A model generated the notes under the pieces. It had not been told where the DNA came from. It saw only the letters and a list, made by a program, of their open reading frames with translations, and searched no databases. DNA of 64,000 bases. Origin: Lachnospiraceae bacterium UBA7076 (GTDB lineage Bacteria; Bacillota; Clostridia; Lachnospirales; Lachnospiraceae). Both the position numbers and the translations under genes were made by a program. The stretch is from contig DKZK01000010.1 of the NCBI GenBank assembly GCA_002493625.1, forward strand, positions 65,990-129,989. Direction: 5' to 3'. Below, in pieces: positions 36,654 to 45,683 of this stretch (position 1 is the stretch's first letter; the number at the start of each line of letters is the position of its first letter).

Positions 36654-37565
36654 TTATCCATATATCTGACTTGCAACCAGATTATCAAGTATGCTTACAA
36701 GCTGTCCTATCTCAGGCTTACTTATCTGTGAATCGGCGCCCAACGCTTCTCCCTTTCGTTTCATGTCATCATTTATAAGTGACGAGAATACTATGATTGG
36801 AATATGCTTTAAACCCTCCGTATCCCGGATAAGCTTTATAAGCCTGTGTCCGTCCATCTGCGGCATTTCAATATCGGTTATAATACATTTTGCCCCATAA
36901 TCAACGCCGTTATTTTTCTTAAGCTCACACAGATAATCCCAAGCTTCCTGACCGTTGTTCTTAACCGTAAGCTTATTGTAGCCCGCCTTATAAAGGGAAT
37001 CCTTTATCAGTGTGCAAAGCAGACTTGAGTCCTCAACAATAAGCACAGGAATATCATTTCTTTCTCTTGACTCAAGCTTTACAATCTCCGAAACCTTAAG
37101 GCTGGTCTCAGGACAAATCTCCTCAACAATGCGCTCAAAGTCAAGTATTATAAGAAGGTTATCCGCATTTTTTATAATACCTGTCGCAACTCCGGAGCCG
37201 GGACCGCTCACTGTTGAATCCGGCTTTACCACATCCGTCCACGAAACCCTGTTTATGCCAATCACTGCCTGAACATCAAATGCAATATTAAGATTATTGA
37301 AATTTGTTACAATAAGAAAATTGTTTCTGTTATCATTATTTTGAAAGCCTAATGTTTTGATAAGGTCAATTACAGTAATGATATCTCCACGGGGCATAAA
37401 TATGCCCTCAATACACGGATGAGAATTTGGAACGGGAGTAATATTTTGGAACTGCAATATTTCTCTGACTTTCTCAACATTTATGCCATAGTGGTTTCCT
37501 TCAATGACAAATTCCAATACCTCCAGCTCATTTGTTCCGCTCTCAAGTAAAATATTACTATCCAT
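36654..37565 (-). CDS. cheV: Chemotaxis coupling protein CheV
   Basis: CheV couples receptors to CheA and adapts by phosphorylation. The 303 residues have an N-terminal CheW domain (VIEGNHYGINVEKVREIL, PCIEGIFMPRGDIITVIDL) and a C-terminal receiver (VLIVEDSSLL, phospho-Asp in IITDIEMPQMDGH near 225, Lys in SQISKPE near 282). All receiver residues are present. It is the downstream partner of a lipoprotein gene and a kinase/regulator pair. No cheA, cheW or flagellar gene is in the window. RBS ATAGGAGG precedes ATG. Confidence 0.93.
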   Translation of the reverse strand: MDSNILLESGTNELEVLEFVIEGNHYGINVEKVREILQFQNITPVPNSHPCIEGIFMPRGDIITVIDLIKTLGFQNNDNRNNFLIVTNFNNLNIAFDVQAVIGINRVSWTDVVKPDSTVSGPGSGVATGIIKNADNLLIILDFERIVEEICPETSLKVSEIVKLESRERNDIPVLIVEDSSLLCTLIKDSLYKAGYNKLTVKNNGQEAWDYLCELKKNNGVDYGAKCIITDIEMPQMDGHRLIKLIRDTEGLKHIPIIVFSSLINDDMKRKGEALGADSQISKPEIGQLVSILDNLVASQIYG

Positions 37566-37578
37566 ATCAAACCTCCTA

Positions 37579-38355
37579 TTATTGTAATTGCATAACTTTA
37601 TCTAAACCGTCATACGTTATCTTAAGCTTTAAGTCATCAATATTATCCGTAAGCTCTGCAGAAATCTGATATATAAGTACGATTTCCCCGCGGCTGCTCG
37701 CCTCAAGAGTATCCTGGTATGTATACATATCATCAAGCAAAATCGTCAGCATCTGCTTTGCGCTTTTCGAATCGTTTATTATAATGCTATAATTTGCATC
37801 CTTGGAATAAAGGTCAATATACTGATTATCATTTGTTTTATTTTCCAATTCAAATTTTAAGACAAGCAGCTTATATCCGCTTTGAGCTTCAATCTCAAAA
37901 TATACCCCATCCTTGTCATAGGAAGGATATGTATCAAGCAGCATATAATAGGAATAGCGGATGTTAATATTATCCTCACCTAAAAATTCCGCTATGTTAA
38001 AATCAGCAGGCGCATCGGAAACGATACCATTTACATCCTCAGCGTCAACCGGTTCCTCCGTTATTACGTTTCCAGGATGATTTGTTCCTGTCTCTGTAGA
38101 AGCCTCCGTTTCAGTAGCAGTATTCTCAGGGGATATCTCAATGACAGCCTCAGTGGAATTAAGCGCGTTGACCTCCGCTTCAAACAAGCCTTTCTCATAT
38201 TTTGAGTTGACATTCCTGTCGTATTTTAATAATAACCCTCCTGCATACTCCGCAATCATCTTACTTTCATCATCCGTTAAATCTATAACCTGGGCGCATC
38301 CCACAAGAAAAAGTGACAGAATCAGGATACTGCAGGAAAACCATCTTTTTTTCAT
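37579..38355 (-). CDS. Lipoprotein of unknown function
   Basis: A 258-residue secreted lipoprotein. The signal peptide ends in the lipobox LFLVGC with the modified cysteine near residue 20. A Thr/Glu-rich linker (TATETEASTETGT) follows, then a beta-rich domain with YYMLLDTYPSYDKDGVYFEI and LLVLKFELENKT, which recalls DUF4352-like immunoglobulin domains seen in cell-surface proteins. It stands between the kinase and cheV, 13 bases before cheV, so it may sense or buffer a signal outside the membrane; this is inference. CGGAGG decides the start at 38355. Confidence 0.78.
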   Translation of the reverse strand: MKKRWFSCSILILSLFLVGCAQVIDLTDDESKMIAEYAGGLLLKYDRNVNSKYEKGLFEAEVNALNSTEAVIEISPENTATETEASTETGTNHPGNVITEEPVDAEDVNGIVSDAPADFNIAEFLGEDNINIRYSYYMLLDTYPSYDKDGVYFEIEAQSGYKLLVLKFELENKTNDNQYIDLYSKDANYSIIINDSKSAKQMLTILLDDMYTYQDTLEASSRGEIVLIYQISAELTDNIDDLKLKITYDGLDKVMQLQ

Positions 38356-38415
38356 ATGCTTCCTCCGAATCATTAAACATAAATTGTATCCTAATTCTAT
38401 CACTTTTTTTTCATA

Positions 38416-39891
38416 TCAGCAAGGCATATTCGCATCTAAATCAAAATAAAAAACTACGCCTTCCTCTGCATTGAAAACTCCGTAATCCTTTCCATGTGAT
38501 TTCATTGCCGCCGCCACAATGGAAAGCCCTATGCCGCTGCCGCCGTATTCCCTTGTTCTTGCCTTGTCAACCTTATAAAATTTGTCAAACAATCTGTCTA
38601 TATCCTCATCCGGTATTTTTTCTCCCTGATTGAAGACAAAAACTCTTACGTTGTCTTCCGTACGGTCAAACGTGATTCTTATATCCCCGCCGGGCTTTAC
38701 ATGATGAATTGCATTTGTAAGATAATTTGTAAACACCTGCTCAATCAGGAATTCATCTGCCCATACATAAACAGGTGCGGCTTCATCGAATAAAATCCTT
38801 GCCCCAGCCTCCTCCACAAGAATGGATGACGCATCAATAATATTTTTTATAAAATCAACAAGCTCAAACCGTTCAAAGCTAAGGGTTGACTGTCCGAATT
38901 CAAGCTCATTTAGGTTGAGCAGCTTCACTACAAGCTCATTCATTTTCTTCGCTTCATCTATAATAACATCCGTGTAAAACTCCCTGCTTTCCATATCATC
39001 CGACAAATTACACCTTAATCCCTCCGCATACCCCTGAATAAGCGCAATGGGAGTTTTCAGTTCATGGGAAACATGAGACAGAAAGTCCTTTCGCATATCG
39101 TCAATCTGCTCCTTTTGCTCAATATCCTTCTTTAGCTTTGCATTGGCTGCTTTCAGCTCGGAAATTGTACTTTCAAGCTTTTCAGACATTTCATTCATAC
39201 AGGTGCCAAGCTCACCGATTTCATCGTTTGTAAAAACAGAAGCCTTAACGTCAAAATCAAGGTGCGTCATTCTTTTCGCAACATTACAAAGACTTTTTAT
39301 CGGCGCAGAAAAAATATTGCCGAATGCAAGAATAAACATGGAACCGAAAATAAGCAGGCCTATTGCCACCTTAATAAATACGTTTTTGACAACAAAAACC
39401 ACGCTGTCAATTCTTGAAACGGGACTCCTGACTATAATGTTGAAGCCATTGTCAAGACGTCCCACCAAATCATAATAATCCGCATTTATTACCTCATCAT
39501 GATTTTTAGTGATAACATAATTTGAGTATACATTTCTGGAAATAACATCTGCCGTTTCCATAGACCTTATGGCATTATTCAGGCTTTCCATTATACGGCT
39601 CTCGTCATTTATGGATGTATATATTTTCACATTCTTACTGTCAAATATAAGAATTGTTGCATCCAGCGGATTATAAATATTTCCGTAAAGGTCATTTGTC
39701 CCATAATTCCCGTCCTGATTTTGAGAGAAAAAACCATTGCAGGATTCATATGTGCTTTTTAAATTATTCTTCACATTGGACACAAAAATATCCTCAATAA
39801 AAAAATTACATATAATCCATGATGCCATCAATATAAATGCACAGAAATTAATTACCATGAAAGTAATTTTGGTTCTTATTGAGCTTCTCAT
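38416..39891 (-). CDS. HAMP sensor histidine kinase
   Basis: A 491-residue membrane kinase. Two membrane helices (about 8-28 and 172-195) flank an extracellular sensor domain of about 140 residues. A HAMP domain (SAPIKSLCNVAKRMTHLDFD) and a coiled linker lead to HisKA with a normal H in LSHVSHELKTPIAL. The HATPase domain has NYLTNAIHHVKPGG, VFNQGEKIPDED and GGSGIGLSIV. It follows the response-regulator gene with a 2-base gap, and the lipoprotein and cheV genes follow. Its signal is unknown. Confidence 0.93.
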   Translation of the reverse strand: MRSSIRTKITFMVINFCAFILMASWIICNFFIEDIFVSNVKNNLKSTYESCNGFFSQNQDGNYGTNDLYGNIYNPLDATILIFDSKNVKIYTSINDESRIMESLNNAIRSMETADVISRNVYSNYVITKNHDEVINADYYDLVGRLDNGFNIIVRSPVSRIDSVVFVVKNVFIKVAIGLLIFGSMFILAFGNIFSAPIKSLCNVAKRMTHLDFDVKASVFTNDEIGELGTCMNEMSEKLESTISELKAANAKLKKDIEQKEQIDDMRKDFLSHVSHELKTPIALIQGYAEGLRCNLSDDMESREFYTDVIIDEAKKMNELVVKLLNLNELEFGQSTLSFERFELVDFIKNIIDASSILVEEAGARILFDEAAPVYVWADEFLIEQVFTNYLTNAIHHVKPGGDIRITFDRTEDNVRVFVFNQGEKIPDEDIDRLFDKFYKVDKARTREYGGSGIGLSIVAAAMKSHGKDYGVFNAEEGVVFYFDLDANMPC

Positions 39892-39893
39892 AT

Positions 39894-40568
39894 TTAAACC
39901 TCGAATTTATATCCCATGCCCCAGATAGTCTTAATGTAATCTCCTCTGTCTCCCAGTTTGCTTCTAAGCTTTTTTACATGGGTGTCTATCGTTCTTGCAT
40001 CTCCGAAATAATCATAATTCCAGACATTATTTAATATCTTTTCTCTTGAAAGGGCAACGCCCTTATTTACAAGGAAATAATTTAAAAGCTCAAATTCCTT
40101 GAAGCTGAGCTCAATTTCTTCACCGTCCACAAGAACCTTGTGTGCGGATATATCCATTTTTATTCCTCCGCATTCAATATTTTTCTCATCCCCTGCAAGA
40201 CTGCTTCTCCTTAAAACCGCCTGCACTCTTGCAACAAGAATTTTAGGACTGAAGGGCTTTGTAATATACTCGTCAATACCAAGCTCAAAACCTTTTATCT
40301 CATCCTTTTCATCGCTTTTTGCCGTAAGCATAATGATAGGCACCATGGAAATTTTTCTTATTTCCTGTGCAACACCATATCCGTCAAGCTTAGGCATCAT
40401 AACATCCAATATAATAAGCGCTATGTTCTTTGTGGACATGAAAACATCTACGGCTTCTTCACCGTTTGAAGCCTCCAGAACACCAAAGCCCTCCTTTACG
40501 AGAAAGTCCTTTACCAGCTTTCTCATACGGCTTTCATCATCTACAACAAGAATTTTTAACCCCTCCAT
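39894..40568 (-). CDS. OmpR-family response regulator
   Basis: A 224-residue regulator. The receiver has ILVVDDESRMRK, phospho-Asp in IILDVMMPKLDG near 54, Thr in IIMLTAKS and Lys in YITKPFSP. The C-terminal winged helix (SFKEFELLNYFLVNKG, ILNNVWNYDY, VKKLRSKLG) binds direct-repeat DNA. It forms a pair with the HAMP kinase just downstream. Targets are unknown; the operon itself is a likely one. RBS AAAGGAGG precedes ATG. Confidence 0.95.
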   Translation of the reverse strand: MEGLKILVVDDESRMRKLVKDFLVKEGFGVLEASNGEEAVDVFMSTKNIALIILDVMMPKLDGYGVAQEIRKISMVPIIMLTAKSDEKDEIKGFELGIDEYITKPFSPKILVARVQAVLRRSSLAGDEKNIECGGIKMDISAHKVLVDGEEIELSFKEFELLNYFLVNKGVALSREKILNNVWNYDYFGDARTIDTHVKKLRSKLGDRGDYIKTIWGMGYKFEV

Positions 40569-40644
40569 AAAGGTGCCTCCTTTAACAGGTAAAATAATTA
40601 AATATTATTATATTTCAACTTTATGTTAAAAATGTGAAATCCCA

Positions 40645-41205
40645 TCACTTATAATATTCTTTTTCAAGCTCAAGCAGCTTATCCTCCCGGATGGTAAGCT
40701 CCTCCTCCCATTTTTGCAGTCTTTCCTCCCATGCGGAATATTTGTCCAGAACCTTTTCCTCAGCATTAAAATATCCAACATTTTTGTTGGTTGCCATAAT
40801 AAATATCATTCCCACTATGACGATTATCATGGAAACGATTGCAAGTATAAGCCTGTTTTTTGTCATGCTCTGTTTATTATACCGCTTCTGAAGCTCCATA
40901 TACTGTCTGCTTTGTTCACTGCGGCTTTTCACTCCGCCCGACGAAACAACCGGTATATAGGCCACGCTCACATTATCGTTATCCTCCTTAAGGAATGCCC
41001 TTAGCTCATAAAGAAAAGAAAAACCAACCGGAGTCCGGAAATATCTTTTTGAGACAAGCCTGTTGTAAAGCTCAATAAGATTTTCCTGATTCTCCATATT
41101 GATTTTCTGCTTAAGCTCTTTTATCGTTTCATACTCTTTTTTTGCTTTATCAAATTCTCTTTTGCTTCTGAAAATAAATCCGTCTACCACAAGCTTATCA
41201 TCCAT
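40645..41205 (-). CDS. Single-pass membrane protein with coiled-coil ends
   Basis: A 186-residue protein. The N-terminus is soluble and charged (residues 1-110), a membrane helix (RLILAIVSMIIVIVGMIFI) lies at about 118-138, and the C-terminus (EERLQKWEEELTIREDKLLELEKEY) is a coiled coil. The first part has VDGFIFRSKREFDKAKKEYE and FRTPVGFSFLYELRAFLKE, the latter like a phospho-acceptor or protein-binding helix. I do not recognise a family. It stands just upstream of the response regulator. RBS AAGGAGG precedes the ATG. Confidence 0.75.
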   Translation of the reverse strand: MDDKLVVDGFIFRSKREFDKAKKEYETIKELKQKINMENQENLIELYNRLVSKRYFRTPVGFSFLYELRAFLKEDNDNVSVAYIPVVSSGGVKSRSEQSRQYMELQKRYNKQSMTKNRLILAIVSMIIVIVGMIFIMATNKNVGYFNAEEKVLDKYSAWEERLQKWEEELTIREDKLLELEKEYYK

Positions 41206-41238
41206 TCTTTTTCCTCCTTATATTTTTCCTATAAAACA

Positions 41239-41386
41239 AAAGGGACTGTCGCAATAAGGATTTATTTTCTTAGTAACTATGCATTTTAAACAAAGAAAAG
41301 CGGAAGTTAAGTAACACGTTGGAGCGTTCTTTGTTTAAAATGTATTAATGAAAGAGAATTAAAATCCTTATTGCGACAGCCCCTTT
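41239..41386. repeat. Nested family A element, full copy
   Basis: Outer arms AAAGGGACTGTCGCAATAAG and CTTATTGCGACAGCCCCTTT close the element. Inside, GCATTTTAAACAAAGAA and TTCTTTGTTTAAAATG form a second hairpin around about 30 bases with AAGTTAAGTAACACGTTGG. The 5' half is repeated, inverted, at 1-95. Without the inner part it resembles the 17 kb copy. It lies between a lipoprotein gene and the coiled-coil membrane protein gene. Confidence 0.93.
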
Positions 41387-41391
41387 GTAGC

Positions 41392-41931
41392 CTACTGTGC
41401 ATCTGTCGAAGTGCCTAAGTTCAAATTACCGTAAACCGTTATATCATTGTCGGCAGCAAGCGCCTTAAGCTCCTGCTCATACTGTGCAAGGTATGTTTCA
41501 GACTGGGTAATCATTCCCGACGCATCTGTCAGGTAATCTGAATTTTCTTCTTTTATTGCAAGAACAACCTTATTCATGGCATCATACTGAAGCTGGCATG
41601 AAAGGGAATAAAGCTCCTTTAAATCTGCAACCTCGTCCGTAGCAGTTTCAATAGCTTCCAGCTCGTCCAGATATGTTTTCATACTTGGAATTGCCGTTGT
41701 TTCCATGTCATTCAGGAAAATTCTTATATCAACATTTTCATTTTCAAAATAGGAATTGTAAATATTGATTGCCGTGTTTTTTTTGTCCTCTATTGCAGGT
41801 AATTCCTTATTTACAAAATTAAGAACATCTGATTTTACGTCAGATTTTTTATCTTTTTCCTTTTTACCGCATCCTGCTGCAAGCAAAACAAGCATTACTA
41901 TCATTAACAGTGCATATATTTTCTTCTTCAT
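41392..41931 (-). CDS. Lipoprotein of unknown function
   Basis: A 179-residue secreted lipoprotein. The signal peptide ends in LLAAGC with the lipid-bearing cysteine near residue 21. A lysine-rich stretch (GKKEKDKKSDVKSD) follows, then a mostly helical domain of about 130 residues ending in Gly/Thr/Asp. No known motif appears. It follows trmD by 146 bases and stands before a family A repeat, so it may be transcribed from its own promoter or from the trmD unit. RBS GAGGAG gives the start at 41931, five codons into the frame. Confidence 0.75.
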   Translation of the reverse strand: MKKKIYALLMIVMLVLLAAGCGKKEKDKKSDVKSDVLNFVNKELPAIEDKKNTAINIYNSYFENENVDIRIFLNDMETTAIPSMKTYLDELEAIETATDEVADLKELYSLSCQLQYDAMNKVVLAIKEENSDYLTDASGMITQSETYLAQYEQELKALAADNDITVYGNLNLGTSTDAQ

Positions 41932-41968
41932 ATGTTTTCTCCTCATAACTTTTAATACCGCCGGACGT

Positions 41969-42005
41969 TTGCGAAACTATGCTTTGAACATCAGGAGTTT
42001 CACAA
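41969..42005 (-). terminator. Possible hairpin after trmD
   Basis: TTGCGAAACT and AGTTTCACAA pair with one mismatch across a 17-base loop. There is no T tract, so its role is uncertain; it could also regulate the lipoprotein gene. Confidence 0.35.
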
Positions 42006-42077
42006 TCACCCATTTTAATACCACATGATTATACAACATAAAATTTACAAACACAAGTATTTCGTAAACATACCATG

Positions 42078-42788
42078 TCACTCTTTCTCATTTTCCGACA
42101 TATATTTTTCATACAAGTCGGGTCTTCTTTCCTTTGTTCTTATCAGTGACTGCTCATGTCTCCACGCTTCTATATTTTTGTGATGTCCCGAAAGAAGAAC
42201 GGGCGGAACCTTCATTCCCATAAATTCCTCCGGTCTTGTATACTGGGGATATTCCAAAAGCCCGTCATAAAAGGATTCATACACCGCGCTCTCATCACTT
42301 CCCAGAACGCCCGGAACAAGCCTTGACACGGCATCAACAATTACCATTGCGGGAAGCTCGCCGCCGGTAAGCACAAAATCACCGATGGACACGTTATCCG
42401 TAACAATAAGCTCAAGCACTCTCTCATCTATGCCCTCATAATGTCCGCAGAGAATGATTAAATCTTCTTCTTCTGAAAATTCTCTTGCCATATCCTGATT
42501 AAAAACCCTGCCCTGGGGCGTCGTATAAATTACACGGGGTCTGTCTCTCTTACAGTATTTTTCAATCACATGCATATAGGACTGGTAAACCGGCTCTGCC
42601 TGAATAAGCATCCCTGCTCCGCCGCCGTAGGTATAATCATCCACATGTCTTGATTTATTATTTGCAAAATCCCTTATATTTACAACATTTGTATTTATCA
42701 GTCCCTTTTCAATAGCCCTTCCCGTAATGCTTTCTCCAAGACAGCCTTTTATCATCTCCGGAAAAAGCGTCAGTATATGAAAATTCAT
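42078..42788 (-). CDS. trmD: tRNA (guanine37-N1)-methyltransferase
   Basis: TrmD methylates G37 next to the anticodon with SAM, preventing frameshifts; it is essential. The 236 residues show MNFHILTLFPEM at the start, GAGMLIQAEP, LCGHYEGIDERV near 115 and SIGDFVLTGGELPA, which form the knotted SAM site. The end RREKMKK-like is replaced by ERRPDLYEKYMSENEKE. ATG at 42788 gives the family N-terminus; a TTG three codons earlier overlaps the rimM stop. It is the last gene of the ylxM-ffh-rpsP-khpA-rimM-trmD unit; rplS, often next, is not here. Confidence 0.96.
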   Translation of the reverse strand: MNFHILTLFPEMIKGCLGESITGRAIEKGLINTNVVNIRDFANNKSRHVDDYTYGGGAGMLIQAEPVYQSYMHVIEKYCKRDRPRVIYTTPQGRVFNQDMAREFSEEEDLIILCGHYEGIDERVLELIVTDNVSIGDFVLTGGELPAMVIVDAVSRLVPGVLGSDESAVYESFYDGLLEYPQYTRPEEFMGMKVPPVLLSGHHKNIEAWRHEQSLIRTKERRPDLYEKYMSENEKE

Positions 42789-42789
42789 T

Positions 42790-43299
42790 TTAATCAAGCA
42801 TTCCTTTCATAAGCTTAACAATAACCTTCTTCCCTTCCGTGTCAATATCAATAACACAGTCGTTTATAACAGGTATAAGAAGCTCCCTGCCATTTTCCAT
42901 AGCTACTGTAAATACATCGTTTGCGCCGGTCTGAAGCACATCATTCACTGTTCCCAGATGACTGCCATTATCCTCATACACGTCAGAGCCTATGACATCC
43001 GAAATATAATACTCCCCCTCCTCAAGAGGAACTGCATCCTCCCTCGAAACATATATATCGCAATTTCTGAACGCTTCAACCTCATTTATATCATCATATC
43101 CCACAAATGATAAAATAACTAAATTTTTAAAAAATTTGCAGGATTTTTTTTCTGCCTCTATGTCTCCTTTTTTTGTCCTTATTATACATTTTTTCAGCTT
43201 TTTAAATCTCTTTGCGTCATCAGTGGTAGGGAAAACCTTTACCTCACCCTTTAAGCCGTGAGGCTTTGTTATAACGCCTATTCTAAAAAAATCTTCCAT
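42790..43299 (-). CDS. rimM: 16S rRNA processing protein RimM
   Basis: RimM helps mature the 30S head through S19 and 16S rRNA. The 169 residues hold the N-terminal KPHGLKGEVKVFPTTDD and the PRC-barrel (YISDVIGSDVYEDNGSHLG, with ANDVFTVAMENGRELLIPVI). Length is normal. It sits between khpA and trmD as in most Firmicutes, and its stop overlaps a possible TTG start of trmD. A palindromic hairpin at 43322-43354 lies before it. RBS GGGAG precedes the ATG. Confidence 0.96.
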   Translation of the reverse strand: MEDFFRIGVITKPHGLKGEVKVFPTTDDAKRFKKLKKCIIRTKKGDIEAEKKSCKFFKNLVILSFVGYDDINEVEAFRNCDIYVSREDAVPLEEGEYYISDVIGSDVYEDNGSHLGTVNDVLQTGANDVFTVAMENGRELLIPVINDCVIDIDTEGKKVIVKLMKGMLD

Positions 43300-43321
43300 A
43301 TTTTCTCCCGTTAAAATATTT

Positions 43322-43354
43322 AAGGGCTGTTGCGCTAAAGCGCAACAGCTCCTT
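43322..43354. repeat. Short family A-type hairpin
   Basis: GGCTGTTGCGC TAAA GCGCAACAGC with AAGG/CCTT outside. It is a variant of the family A arm with only four loop bases. It lies between khpA and rimM in the ribosome-biogenesis operon and may reduce or process downstream mRNA. It has a weak T tract. Confidence 0.75.
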
Positions 43355-43361
43355 ACACTTC

Positions 43362-43589
43362 TTATTTGATGTCTACAATTACCTTCTTGTCACCCTTTGA
43401 CGCTGCTGCTTTCACAACAGTACGAATGGACTTGGCTATTCTTCCCTGTTTACCGATAACCTTCCCCATATCATCTGGTGCAACCTTAAGTTCAATTGTA
43501 ATGGTATCTTCACTGATTGTCTCATTTACAACAACTTCCTCAGGGCAATCAACAAGAGATTTTGCTATAAATTCTACTAATTCCTTCAA
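43362..43589 (-). CDS. khpA: KH-domain RNA-binding protein KhpA
   Basis: A 75-residue single KH protein that binds RNA, often as a dimer with KhpB. It has the GKVIGKQGRIAKSIRTVV loop (GxxG type) near residue 38 and ends KKVIVDIK. The frame could start at 43628, but that would overlap rpsP; the RBS GGGAGGTG lies eight bases before TTG at 43589, and the product then begins KELVEFIAKSLVD, which is the family N-terminus. It follows rpsP by 19 bases. Confidence 0.93.
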   Translation of the reverse strand: MKELVEFIAKSLVDCPEEVVVNETISEDTITIELKVAPDDMGKVIGKQGRIAKSIRTVVKAAASKGDKKVIVDIK

Positions 43590-43608
43590 AAAACGCACCT
43601 CCCTTGTA

Positions 43609-43854
43609 TTACTTTTCGATACCTGCATGTTTTAAAAGCTTAGCAACCGTTTCCGTAGGCTGTGCGCCATTTGCAAGCCATTTCTTAGCTGCGTCCGCAT
43701 CAATCTTTATAGCCGCAGGCTCCTGATTTGGGTCGTAAGTACCTATCTCGTCGATAAATCTTCCGTCTCTTGGTGACCTTGAATCTGCTACGATTACTCT
43801 ATAAAAAGGATGCTTCTTGTATCCCATTCTTCTAAGTCTGATTTTTACTGCCAT
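43609..43854 (-). CDS. rpsP: 30S ribosomal protein S16
   Basis: S16 is needed for assembly of the 30S body. The 81 residues match the family: VKIRLRRMGYKKHPFYRVIVADSR at the start, DGRFIDEIGTYDP and AKKWLANGAQPTETV. It lies between ffh and khpA, the usual order. RBS TAAGGAGG precedes the ATG. Confidence 0.98.
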   Translation of the reverse strand: MAVKIRLRRMGYKKHPFYRVIVADSRSPRDGRFIDEIGTYDPNQEPAAIKIDADAAKKWLANGAQPTETVAKLLKHAGIEK

Positions 43855-43901
43855 GTTTTCACCTCCTTAATTATTATTATCTATAATAGTTAAACCTATT
43901 A

Positions 43902-45248
43902 TCAAAGTCCAAAGGGCAGCTTAAAACCGCCTTTCTTCTTTCCCCCCATAAGACCCGACATCTGTTTCATCATTTTTCTTGACTGTTCAAGCTGCTTTAT
44001 AAGCTTGTTTACCTCGCTTATGGGAACGCCTGCTCCATCGGCAATTCTTTTTTTCCTGCTTGGATTTATTATATCGGGATTACTTCTCTCCTTCGGTGTC
44101 ATGGAAAGAATTATAGCTCTCGGCATGCTCATGGCATCGTCGTCTATTTCAATGTTTTTAAGCTGTTTGTTTGAATTAAAGCCCGGGAGCATACCAAGAA
44201 GGCTGTTCATTCCGCCCATTTTTTCCATCTGCTCCATATTGTCAAGAAGGTCGTTAAAATCAAAGCTCGCCTTCTTGAGTTTCTGCTCCATCTCCCTTGC
44301 CTTTTCCTCATCAATGGCGTTTTGTGCTTTCTCTATAAGGCTTTCCACATCGCCCATACCAAGAATACGGCTCGCCATACGTTCCGGATAAAACTGCTCC
44401 AGATCCTCAAGCTTCTCCCCCATACCGGCAAACAAAATCGGCTTTCCCGTTACCGCCTTTATGGAAAGCGCGGCGCCGCCTCTCGTATCGCCGTCAAGCT
44501 TTGTGAGAATAACGCCGTCTATACCAATTTTATCATTAAATGAGGTAGCTACATTTACCGCGTCCTGTCCTGTCATGGCATCCACGGTAAGTATCGTGTA
44601 TGTTACGGAAATATTTTCCTTTATTTCTATAAGCTCATTCATCATGTCCTCATCAACATGAAGACGTCCCGCCGTATCTAAAAAAACAAGATTGAGATTG
44701 TTTTTCTGCGCATGTTCTATGGCTGCCTTTGCAATATTGACAGGCTTATGCCCGTCACCCATGGAAAATACCGGAACACCAACCTTTTCACCGTTTATTT
44801 CAAGCTGTTTAATAGCCGCAGGTCTGTAAACGTCACATGCCACAAGAAGGGGTTTTTTTCCTTTTTTTACATACTGTCCCGCAAGCTTGGCAACCGTGGT
44901 TGTCTTACCTGCGCCCTGAAGTCCGCACATCATAATTACGGTCACTTCATTTGATGGAAGAAGCTTAAGCTCCGTTGTTTCCGAACCCATAAGCTTATCC
45001 ATTTCCTCTTTGACTATCTTTATGACCATCTGCCCCGGATTCAGTCCTTTAAGAACCTCCTCACCGACAGCTCTCTCACTTACCGAATTAATAAACTGCT
45101 TTACAACCTTAAAGTTTACGTCAGCCTCAAGGAGCGCTCTCTTTACCTCCTTCATGGCTTCCTTAACGTCAGCCTCAGTAAGCATCCCCTTGCTTCTGAG
45201 CTTTTTAAACACGTTTTGCAGTTTGTCTGTCAGACTGTCAAAAGCCAT
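43902..45248 (-). CDS. ffh: Signal recognition particle protein Ffh
   Basis: Ffh binds signal sequences and delivers ribosomes to FtsY with GTP hydrolysis. The 448 residues have the N domain, the G domain (GLQGAGKTTT near 108, VACDVYRPAA, DTAGRLHVD near 193, TKLDGDTRGG near 250) and the methionine-rich M domain with KMMKQMSGLMGG near the end. Length is typical. It follows ylxM by 33 bases and precedes rpsP. RBS AGGAGG lies six bases before the ATG. Confidence 0.97.
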   Translation of the reverse strand: MAFDSLTDKLQNVFKKLRSKGMLTEADVKEAMKEVKRALLEADVNFKVVKQFINSVSERAVGEEVLKGLNPGQMVIKIVKEEMDKLMGSETTELKLLPSNEVTVIMMCGLQGAGKTTTVAKLAGQYVKKGKKPLLVACDVYRPAAIKQLEINGEKVGVPVFSMGDGHKPVNIAKAAIEHAQKNNLNLVFLDTAGRLHVDEDMMNELIEIKENISVTYTILTVDAMTGQDAVNVATSFNDKIGIDGVILTKLDGDTRGGAALSIKAVTGKPILFAGMGEKLEDLEQFYPERMASRILGMGDVESLIEKAQNAIDEEKAREMEQKLKKASFDFNDLLDNMEQMEKMGGMNSLLGMLPGFNSNKQLKNIEIDDDAMSMPRAIILSMTPKERSNPDIINPSRKKRIADGAGVPISEVNKLIKQLEQSRKMMKQMSGLMGGKKKGGFKLPFGL

Positions 45249-45281
45249 GCCATACCTCCTGATAAATAGTTTTATTATTTT

Positions 45282-45638
45282 CTAAAATTCATCCAAAAGC
45301 TCGTCAGTAAGCATGCCAAGCTCGTCAAGTGTTTCATTCAGTTCAGGGTTTGTGTTTTTCCCTTTCATGTCCATAACCCTGCATTTTATGCTTTCTGCCA
45401 TTTCTCTTGCTTTTACAAATCTCTCCACAAGCTTAAGCTTTGTTTCGTAATCCTCAAGTATTTTATCGCAGCGCTTTATCATATCATAGACGCCCTGTCT
45501 TGATATGCCGTTTAAGCCTGCTATCTCGGAATATGACAAATCATTCATGGTAACATCTTCGTATATGCTCTTTTGATGCTCAGTCAGAAGCTCACCGTAA
45601 AAATCGTAGAGTAATGACTGTCTCACTATTTTTTCCAT
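45282..45638 (-). CDS. ylxM: YlxM-type helix-turn-helix protein
   Basis: A 118-residue protein of the YlxM/p13 family, encoded next to ffh and thought to assist the SRP pathway. The N-terminus has the sigma-like helix-turn-helix LLTEHQKSIYEDVTMNDLSY then SEIAGLNGISRQGVYDMIKR. The rest is helical. The reading frame opens a few codons earlier (GTG), but AGGTGG is well spaced to the ATG at 45638. It is the first gene of the six-gene unit, with a good promoter behind it. Confidence 0.9.
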   Translation of the reverse strand: MEKIVRQSLLYDFYGELLTEHQKSIYEDVTMNDLSYSEIAGLNGISRQGVYDMIKRCDKILEDYETKLKLVERFVKAREMAESIKCRVMDMKGKNTNPELNETLDELGMLTDELLDEF

Positions 45639-45683
45639 ATCCCACACCACCTGTAAAGTTATTTTGCTTTACAAACCTTATGT

